Assembly: GCA_964351195.1 (NCBI GenBank)
Contig: CAYGNI010000027.1
Coordinates: forward strand, 1-18,228
Origin: TMED27 sp964351195
GTDB taxonomy: Bacteria > Pseudomonadota > Alphaproteobacteria > Micavibrionales > Micavibrionaceae
Direction of reading: 5' to 3'
DNA: 18,228 nucleotides
Made by a program: the position numbers and the translations under genes. Position 1 is the stretch's first letter; each line of letters opens with the position of its first letter. This document shows positions 12,675 to 18,228 of the stretch, piece after piece. The notes beneath the pieces were generated by a model that did not search any database, was not told where the DNA came from, and was given only the letters and a program-made list of their open reading frames with translations.

Positions 12675-13697
12675 GTGAGTTTATCCAGTGAATTTGGATA
12701 TAGAGCTGCAGGTGCGGCTTCTGAAGTGAATGTTGCAAAGAAGGCAACGATCCTTTCTTGCGCTGCGCCAAATTTGAAAATTTCCCCAGCAATTGTAAAG
12801 CCTGTCGCAATCGATCCCGCTAAACCGGGTGCAGCCGGTTTAGCGCAGGAAGCAAAGGTCAATGCTATGGCGGGTCATGAGCATAATGCCCGTCAACTCG
12901 CGGCGGGTGCGGAATGTGTCCGTCAATTAAAGGCTGAGGCCCTTGAAGTGTGTAAAGTTCTGCAGGTTGATGTTGCGCATATCGCGCCGCAGGCGATGGC
13001 GCCTGATTCTGCTGCTGAGTTAGGCTTAGGCGCTTTGACACCAGACAGTGTTGGTTTGGGCAAGGGCACGGCTGCTCAGCTTGCGAGTGGTGCTTTGAAA
13101 ATGTCGAGCCCCGCGACACTTGCCAGTGATATGGTTGCTTCAATGAAGGGTAGTTCCCGCGAAGATGTGTGCGCGTATGTGCAAGATGTCATGATAGCGA
13201 ACTCCCCGGCAAATTATCAGCCGCCAGCTATACTTCAAGATTCTCGGACAACTGCTTTACCTCAGCAGCTTAACTTTGATTGGGGTGCGATTTTTGCGGC
13301 AGATGAAGATGCCTTAAACACAATATTGTCTTGTAACGGGCAGGATTTTAGTGGGTTTGAAGAGCTTCAGGTCATTTGTGATGCTCAAAAAGGATTTGAA
13401 GATCAAATTGCGGAGATGGCTGCTGTGGAGGCCCTATCTGTTGATAAGCTTTTTCCCGTCTCTGCAGCGGCGTGTGAGCATATGGTGCATGGGAGAGATC
13501 AGGCAGCGGTGATTGTATGTGCGGACGATACGGTGGCGGCGTCTATGGTGCATTTGGAGGAAGCTGATAGAGATGTAATTAAAAATGCACAGGGCCCTGT
13601 GCATCAGAGCATTGAAGCTGGTTTAAGAAATTTAGCAGCGCCGAGTGCAGAGGCTTTATTAGGGCCGAGACCTCCCAGGGATACAAGCACAGCATAA
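12675..13697 (+). CDS. Hypothetical Ala-rich protein, 340 aa
   Basis: No family recognised. The frame opens after a TGA at 12669, and the first plausible start is GTG 12675 (an unusual start here); a weak purine stretch AGAGTGG lies about 8 bases before. The product begins MSLSSEFGYRAAGAASEVNV without a signal peptide. It is rich in Ala, with short degenerate helical blocks such as GLAQEAKVNAMAGHEHNARQ, QLAAGAECVRQLKAEALEVC and MAAVEALSVDKLFPVSAAAC. About seven cysteines are spread through the chain (C29, C81, C93 and others), and the tail LLGPRPPRDTSTA is Pro-rich. Composition resembles large disordered or helical secreted proteins, but no export signal is visible. It stands alone between comM and the LprI-like gene. 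Confidence 0.65.
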   Translation: MSLSSEFGYRAAGAASEVNVAKKATILSCAAPNLKISPAIVKPVAIDPAKPGAAGLAQEAKVNAMAGHEHNARQLAAGAECVRQLKAEALEVCKVLQVDVAHIAPQAMAPDSAAELGLGALTPDSVGLGKGTAAQLASGALKMSSPATLASDMVASMKGSSREDVCAYVQDVMIANSPANYQPPAILQDSRTTALPQQLNFDWGAIFAADEDALNTILSCNGQDFSGFEELQVICDAQKGFEDQIAEMAAVEALSVDKLFPVSAAACEHMVHGRDQAAVIVCADDTVAASMVHLEEADRDVIKNAQGPVHQSIEAGLRNLAAPSAEALLGPRPPRDTSTA

Positions 13698-13769
13698 ATC
13701 CAAAGTTTACTTGGTTACGTGCGATACGTTATAGATTGTATAACGTATTTTTCTTTTGGGGGCTTTGGC

Positions 13770-14603
13770 ATGAAACGATTGATTCTTTCAACAGTGGTAA
13801 TGGTTTTTGCGGCGATTCCGGTTTCTGCGCAATCGCTTAAAAGCATATGCAAGACAGCGCAGAATTCTGCCGATGAAATTGCGTGTGCGTCCCACAAATA
13901 TGATGAGGCCAAAGAAGATCTAAATGCGGCGTATGATGCGCTTTGGGCCCATGAGAATCCAGCGCAGCGCAGCGCTTTGCGTGTTGTTCAGCAAAAATGG
14001 GCGGCTTTTAAAGACATTCAATGTGAATGGGAGGCAGGTTATTTGGCGAGCGGGTCTCTTAACCGCATGCGTGAGCTGGAGTGTCTGGTACGGTATACAC
14101 GTGAACGCGAGGCTTTATTGCAGAATTTGGTCGCAGAAGATGCGGATGTTTTGGAAGATGATCTGTCTCATATTCAGCTGGTTGAAGTGCCGCGATGGTT
14201 GAATGCGTTGTCGGAGGCACGCGATGGTGTTTTCTGGCAGTATGCCGGGCATCTGGATTCTGATCTGGATTGTGACGGCGCGCCAGAGCATATTCTGGCG
14301 GGTTTGCGCTTTACCGATGATGCGCGCGAAAAAGTGGAGACGGTGATTGCGGTGAGTGAAGACCCGCAGGTTGGCAAGCCGTTTAGCCAGAGATTTAATT
14401 TGGTTTCCGCAGATGATGGGATTGTTTGCTCAACGCCGGTTATGCTCAGAACGATTGCCTTTGAAGGCCAAAGTGATTCTGATGTGTGCACGAACACAGT
14501 GCAGGTTGAATCGGTCAATTGTCCGGTTTTTGTGTTGTCAAAAGGTGATGAGGGATATGTTTTTGAACCTGTAGAGTCGGCTGATGATCAAGATAGTCAG
14601 TAA
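13770..14603 (+). CDS. Exported LprI-domain (DUF1311-type) protein
   Basis: 277 residues from ATG 13770 (GGGGG run 7 bases upstream; the GTG at 13719 would place 17 extra residues before a good signal peptide). Residues 1-20 MKRLILSTVVMVFAAIPVSA form a Sec signal with likely cleavage VSA-QS. Residues 25-120 match the LprI/DUF1311 pattern: four cysteines (27, 39, 85, 105), DLNAAYDALW, VVQQKWAAFKDIQCEW, and ASGSLNRMRELECLVRYTRERE. Some members of this family inhibit lysozyme in the periplasm. The second half is different: HLDSDLDCDGAPEHILAGL (161-179) has a Dx[DN]xDG-like spacing as in Ca-binding FG-GAP/VCBS loops, followed by beta-rich sequence with two Cys pairs. It is 5 bp before the LOG gene. 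The domain call is good; lysozyme inhibition is inferred. Confidence 0.82.
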   Translation: MKRLILSTVVMVFAAIPVSAQSLKSICKTAQNSADEIACASHKYDEAKEDLNAAYDALWAHENPAQRSALRVVQQKWAAFKDIQCEWEAGYLASGSLNRMRELECLVRYTREREALLQNLVAEDADVLEDDLSHIQLVEVPRWLNALSEARDGVFWQYAGHLDSDLDCDGAPEHILAGLRFTDDAREKVETVIAVSEDPQVGKPFSQRFNLVSADDGIVCSTPVMLRTIAFEGQSDSDVCTNTVQVESVNCPVFVLSKGDEGYVFEPVESADDQDSQ

Positions 14604-14608
14604 TTTTC

Positions 14609-15154
14609 ATGAATTTTAACTCCAGTCTTTGTGTTTATTGTGCGTCGTCTTCGGATGTTGATCCGGCGCATAAGGATTTGGCGCGCGCGGTTGGAGAATT
14701 ATGTGCCGACCGCGGTGTTGAAATTGTCTATGGCGGCGGGCATCTGGGATTGATGGGAATTCTCGCGGATGCGGCGTTAGAGCGCGGAGGCCGCGTAGTG
14801 GGTGTTATTCCCGAATTTCTGACCAAGCTAGAGGTGGCGCATCAAGGTCTTAGCAAGATGCACCTTACGCGGACAATGCAGGAGCGGCAGTCCAAGATGG
14901 CCGAGCTTTCGGATGCATTTTTAATTTTGCCAGGGGGATTGGGGACTTTAGCGGAGTTCTTTGAGATTGTTACGTGGCGGAGTTTGCGTTTACATGACAA
15001 GCCGATTGCTATTCTTAATCATCAGGGATATTGGGATTCTCTGGTCATGATGTTGAATCAGGCCAGAGAGCAGAAATTTATGCGCGAAGATCCAGAGGCC
15101 TTGTTTTCTGTATTTTCATCGTTAGAGGCGTTTCAATCTGATTTTTTTGAATAA
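14609..15154 (+). CDS. LOG-family protein (nucleoside-5'-monophosphate phosphoribohydrolase)
   Basis: 181 residues of Rossmann-like LOG family, whose characterised members cleave the N-glycosidic bond of AMP or cytokinin riboside monophosphates, releasing the base and ribose 5-phosphate. Seen: LCVYCASSSDVDPAH (7-21), EIVYGGGHLGLMGILADAAL (38-57), VVGVIPEFL (63-71), R93 and K96 in TMQERQSKM, and the signature LPGGLGTLAEFFEIVTW (107-123) with PGGxGTxxE complete. It is 5 bp after the LprI-like gene with no ribosome site of its own, so the two are probably one transcript. Substrate (AMP or modified adenine nucleotides) cannot be told from sequence. Confidence 0.93.
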   Translation: MNFNSSLCVYCASSSDVDPAHKDLARAVGELCADRGVEIVYGGGHLGLMGILADAALERGGRVVGVIPEFLTKLEVAHQGLSKMHLTRTMQERQSKMAELSDAFLILPGGLGTLAEFFEIVTWRSLRLHDKPIAILNHQGYWDSLVMMLNQAREQKFMREDPEALFSVFSSLEAFQSDFFE

Positions 15155-15233
15155 TTCTGGATTTTTGTGGATGGAAATAACCTCAAAAATGAGACTTTTG
15201 ACTTTTGATTGGTGATTTCGCCTGCTAGACTTC

Positions 15234-16313
15234 ATGGAAGAAGTAAAAGGCTATTGTCCATTGCAGTACTCTCAGAGCAAAGAAAAAGCGAGTGAAATTG
15301 CCAGTGAAGCGCTAGAGCGTATTCACTCGGAATCCTTAGCACCTACGCCGGAAAATTATGAGCTTTGGTATGTCTATTATGCTGAGCTGAATCCGGAAGT
15401 GACGCGGGCGATTGATATTCTTGTGGCGAATGACCAGGAGATCAATGACGAGCGTTGCCGGGAAATTCACCAGCGTTTTTTGAGTGAGAGTTCCGAGAAT
15501 GAGAAGGTTAAGCAGGCCGGGGATAAAATTCAGGAAACAATCAAGACGGTTGGCGGCGCGGTGTCCAGTGTAAAGAGTGCGACATCACAATATAATTCTG
15601 CTTTGGAAGAGGTTGCAGAGAAACTGGATTCCAAAGATATCGATCTTGTCGATGCGCGCAGCGCGCTGGAAAATGTTGTGAGCTCAACACGCAGTATGAT
15701 GGAGACTAATGAAAAGCTTGAGCTAGAGCTTACGAAATCGACGGCGGCGATGATGGAGCTGCAGCGCGATTTGGACATGGTCCGTAAAGAAGCGTTAACG
15801 GATGGTTTGACCAATCTTGCTAATCGTAAGGCGTTTGATGCCGAGATTGTGCGGATCATGAAGCAAGCCGAAGAACAGCAAGAAGCTTTTTGTCTGATTA
15901 TGATGGATATCGATCACTTTAAAAGTTTCAATGACAGTTATGGGCACCAGGTCGGGGATCAGGTTTTAAGGCTTGTGGCCAAGACCTTGTTTGATGGTGT
16001 GAAAGGCCGCGATATGGTTGCGCGTTACGGCGGTGAGGAATTTGCGATTATTTTGACCGGTGCGGATTTGGAGGCAAGTAAAAGAGTTGCTGACTCTCTT
16101 CGTACAGCGGTGGCGAATAAAGAGGTCATTAACCGCAATTCCGGCGATAAGCTGGGGCGGATTACGATGTCGGGCGGGATTGCCGAATATATTTTTGGAG
16201 AGAAGCTGGACGATCTTATTGCGCGGGCTGATGCGGCGCTGTATACGGCCAAGCATAATGGCCGGAACCAGGTGACGGTTGGTTTGGCGCCCGGGCAGAA
16301 AAAAGCGGTTTAA
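15234..16313 (+). CDS. Diguanylate cyclase, GGDEF domain with N-terminal coiled coil
   Basis: 359 residues, soluble. An N-terminal helical region (15-85) contains SLAPTPENYELWYVYYAELN (34-53), a pattern repeated in alphaproteobacterial GGDEF proteins. A long coiled coil (about 90-185) follows, then the catalytic domain (186-355): LTDGLTNLANRKAFD, MMDIDHFKSFNDSYGH (223-238, metal ligand D225) and the active site RYGGEEF with GGEEF at 266-270, then RADAALYTAKHNGRNQV. Active-site residues are complete, so c-di-GMP synthesis is expected. The inhibitory I-site, RxxD five residues before GGEEF, reads K-G-R-D, so product inhibition may be weakened. The ATG at 15234 lacks a ribosome site; a TGCTAGACT extended -10 (15223-15231) lies almost on it, so the true start may be a little downstream. 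Confidence 0.93.
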   Translation: MEEVKGYCPLQYSQSKEKASEIASEALERIHSESLAPTPENYELWYVYYAELNPEVTRAIDILVANDQEINDERCREIHQRFLSESSENEKVKQAGDKIQETIKTVGGAVSSVKSATSQYNSALEEVAEKLDSKDIDLVDARSALENVVSSTRSMMETNEKLELELTKSTAAMMELQRDLDMVRKEALTDGLTNLANRKAFDAEIVRIMKQAEEQQEAFCLIMMDIDHFKSFNDSYGHQVGDQVLRLVAKTLFDGVKGRDMVARYGGEEFAIILTGADLEASKRVADSLRTAVANKEVINRNSGDKLGRITMSGGIAEYIFGEKLDDLIARADAALYTAKHNGRNQVTVGLAPGQKKAV

Positions 16314-16361
16314 TTTTCAAATACTCTTGCGAAAGTCCCATAAAGTCTTAGGTTTGTAGGT

Positions 16362-18228
16362 ATGCAAGCTGATGTGATTCCTGATTCTCAAATGCCGTCT
16401 TATCTTGATGGATTAAATGACCCACAACGTGAAGCGATTGAAACGCTGGACGGGCCTGTGCTTGTGCTCGCCGGGGCGGGGACGGGTAAGACGCGCGTGC
16501 TGACGACGCGCCTCGCGCATTTGCTCAATACGGGGCGTGCGTATCCTTCGCAAATTCTGGCGGTGACATTTACCAACAAGGCAGCGCAAGAGATGAAGGA
16601 GCGGGTTTCGGGCCTTATGAATGGCGCGCCCGTTGAAGGATGGTGGCTGGCGACGTTTCATTCCCTTGCGGCGCGGATGCTGCGGCGACATGCCGATCTT
16701 GTGGGGTTGGGGTCGAATTTTACGATTCTGGATCCCGATGATCAGGTGCGATTGTTAAAGCAGATCATGGAAGCGAACGGCGTGGACACTAAAAAATGGG
16801 TGCCCAAGGCGATGATTGGCTTTATTGATCGGTGGAAAGACCGGGGGCTTACGCCCGATAAGGTAAGCCTTGATGACGTCGGCGATGTTGCGGGCGGCAA
16901 GCTGCAGGTTTTGTATCAGATTTATCAGCAGCGCATGCGCGAGATTAATGCGTGTGATTTCGGCGATCTTTTGCTGCATATGATTACGATTTTAAAAGAC
17001 CCGGAAAATGCAGAAGTGCTGGCGGATTATCACCGGCGGTTTCGATACATCATGGTGGATGAATATCAGGATACCAATGTTGCGCAATATTTGTGGCTGC
17101 GTCTCTTGGCGCAAGGGTCGAATAACATATGCTGCGTTGGGGATGATGACCAATCGATCTATGGCTGGCGCGGGGCGGAGGTTGGCAATATCCTGCGGTT
17201 CGAAAAAGATTTCCCGGGGGCGAAGATTATCCGGCTGGAGCAGAATTATCGTTCCACGAACAATATCCTTAAGGCGGCGCATGCGGTGATTGCGCATAAT
17301 GACGGGCGGCTGGGTAAGGAGTTATGGTCCGAAGCGGGTGAGGGCGAGAAGATCCAAGTTCGCGGGCTGTGGGACGGTGAGGCCGAGGCGCGCTGGGTTG
17401 GGGAAGAGGTTGAACAGCTTCAGCGCAAGGGCGTGTCGCTTAATTCCGTTGCCGTGTTGGTGCGGGCGGGGTTTCAAACGCGGGAATTTGAGGAGCGGTT
17501 TATTCAGCTGGGGGTGCCCTATAAGGTGATCGGCGGTCCGCGATTTTATGAGCGTATGGAGATCAGAGATGCGCTGGCGTATTTGCGGGTGGTGGCGCAG
17601 CCGGCGGATGATTTGGCGCTGGAGCGGATTGTTAATGTGCCCAAGCGCGGGATTGGTGATGCGACGGTGCAAACGCTCTATGCATACGGTCGTAGTCACG
17701 GGATTAATCTACATGATGCGATTATGGATTTGACGCAGACCGATGAAATGCGGCCGAAGGTCAAAACGACGCTGATGAAGTTGCTGGATGATTTTGCGCG
17801 GTGGCGGTCGCTCGTCGATTCGACGCCGCATGCAGAATTGGCAGCGCAGGTTCTGGATGAATCGGGCTATATGCAGATGTGGAAAGAGGATAAAACGCCC
17901 GAAGCGCCGGGGCGGCTGGAAAACCTTAAAGAGCTTATTTCCGGGATGCAGGAATATGATTCTCTGGCGGAATTTTTGGAGCATGTGGCGTTGGTGCTGG
18001 AAAATCAGGGCCAGGCGGGCGGCGAGTATGCGAGCATCATGACGCTGCACGGTGCCAAGGGGCTGGAGTTTGATGCGGTGTTTTTGCCGGGCTGGGAAGA
18101 GGGGTTGTTCCCCTCGCAGCGATCGATGGATGAGAACGGGATTAAGGGGCTGGAGGAGGAGCGCAGGCTGGCTTATGTCGGGATTACGCGGGCAAAGAAG
18201 AAGGCGCATATTTCTTTTGCGGCGAACC
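16362..18228 (+). CDS. UvrD/PcrA-type superfamily 1 DNA helicase, 3' end beyond the window
   Basis: 622 codons visible from ATG 16362 (TTAGGT 7-8 bases upstream), open at the window end. A 3'-5' DNA helicase for excision and mismatch repair and for clearing forks. Motifs in order: Q motif LNDPQREAI (18-26), I LAGAGTGKT (36-44), Ia VTFTNKAAQEMKERV (68-82), II VDEYQDTN (232-239), III GDDDQSIYGWRGA (260-272), IV LEQNYRSTNNIL (292-303), V IMTLHGAKGLEFD (559-571) and VI EERRLAYVGITRAK (599-611). All catalytic residues are present. The missing part should be the rest of 2A and the C-terminal tail. VDEYQD favours a PcrA/Rep-like sequence and the neighbourhood does not discriminate. It starts 48 bp after the GGDEF gene. 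Confidence 0.95.
   Translation, partial: MQADVIPDSQMPSYLDGLNDPQREAIETLDGPVLVLAGAGTGKTRVLTTRLAHLLNTGRAYPSQILAVTFTNKAAQEMKERVSGLMNGAPVEGWWLATFHSLAARMLRRHADLVGLGSNFTILDPDDQVRLLKQIMEANGVDTKKWVPKAMIGFIDRWKDRGLTPDKVSLDDVGDVAGGKLQVLYQIYQQRMREINACDFGDLLLHMITILKDPENAEVLADYHRRFRYIMVDEYQDTNVAQYLWLRLLAQGSNNICCVGDDDQSIYGWRGAEVGNILRFEKDFPGAKIIRLEQNYRSTNNILKAAHAVIAHNDGRLGKELWSEAGEGEKIQVRGLWDGEAEARWVGEEVEQLQRKGVSLNSVAVLVRAGFQTREFEERFIQLGVPYKVIGGPRFYERMEIRDALAYLRVVAQPADDLALERIVNVPKRGIGDATVQTLYAYGRSHGINLHDAIMDLTQTDEMRPKVKTTLMKLLDDFARWRSLVDSTPHAELAAQVLDESGYMQMWKEDKTPEAPGRLENLKELISGMQEYDSLAEFLEHVALVLENQGQAGGEYASIMTLHGAKGLEFDAVFLPGWEEGLFPSQRSMDENGIKGLEEERRLAYVGITRAKKKAHISFAAN

Noticed and set aside
15198..15231. 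TTGACT with TGCTAGACT as a promoter for the GGDEF gene
   Set aside because: The spacer is 22 bp and the predicted start would fall inside the annotated coding start; noted only as a hint that the start may be downstream.
1..18228. CRISPR array, tRNA/rRNA genes, transposase or phage genes
   Set aside because: No regularly spaced repeats, no cloverleaf or rRNA-like sequence, and no recognisable mobile-element protein were found on either strand.

Overview
The window reads as chromosomal DNA of a free-living or host-associated alphaproteobacterium of roughly balanced G+C (estimated by eye; the order cannot be fixed from sequence alone). The evidence is the kind of proteins encoded (a HisB/HisH/HisA/HisF/HisE series, ComM, an alphaproteobacterial-style GGDEF protein, an 'NVIQFPGG'-tailed orphan) and a GTCATTCC...GGATGAC palindromic repeat of a kind common in that class. 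It is a scaffold: 100 Ns sit at 9587-9686.

Left part (1-8811) is a dispersed histidine-biosynthesis cluster. A partial lipoprotein gene (minus) diverges from hisB (plus). A 51-residue secreted or membrane mini-protein follows. A minus-strand pair, hisD-greB, overlaps by ATGA. Then the plus strand carries orphan (3059) - hisH - GNAT acetyltransferase - hisA - orphan (5738, own TTGACA promoter) - hisF - 4-TM membrane protein - hisE - hinT. HisH/HisF make imidazole glycerol phosphate, HisA feeds HisF, HisB dehydrates the product, HisD does the last two oxidations and HisE hydrolyses phosphoribosyl-ATP. hisG, hisI, hisC and hisZ are not in the window. Nearly every his gene is separated from the next by an unrelated gene, and the HisD carries an unusual zinc-ligand pair.

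Middle part (8808-10848, minus strand) has a bacterial RAP-domain protein with OPR-like 37-38 residue helical repeats, interrupted by the assembly gap exactly between repeats, and an acidic orphan protein followed by a clear Rho-independent terminator.

Right part (10985-18228, plus strand) holds comM (AAA+ helicase of natural transformation), an Ala-rich orphan, an LprI-type exported protein with a C-terminal Asp-rich loop, a LOG-family phosphoribohydrolase, a coiled-coil GGDEF diguanylate cyclase and the first 622 codons of a UvrD/PcrA helicase running off the end.

No rRNA, tRNA, CRISPR array, prophage or insertion sequence was seen. No stretch over 300 bases lacks a gene once the two edge-truncated genes are counted. 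The most interesting items are the RAP/OPR protein, the HisD ligand swap, and the palindromic repeat that supplies the hisE stop codon.
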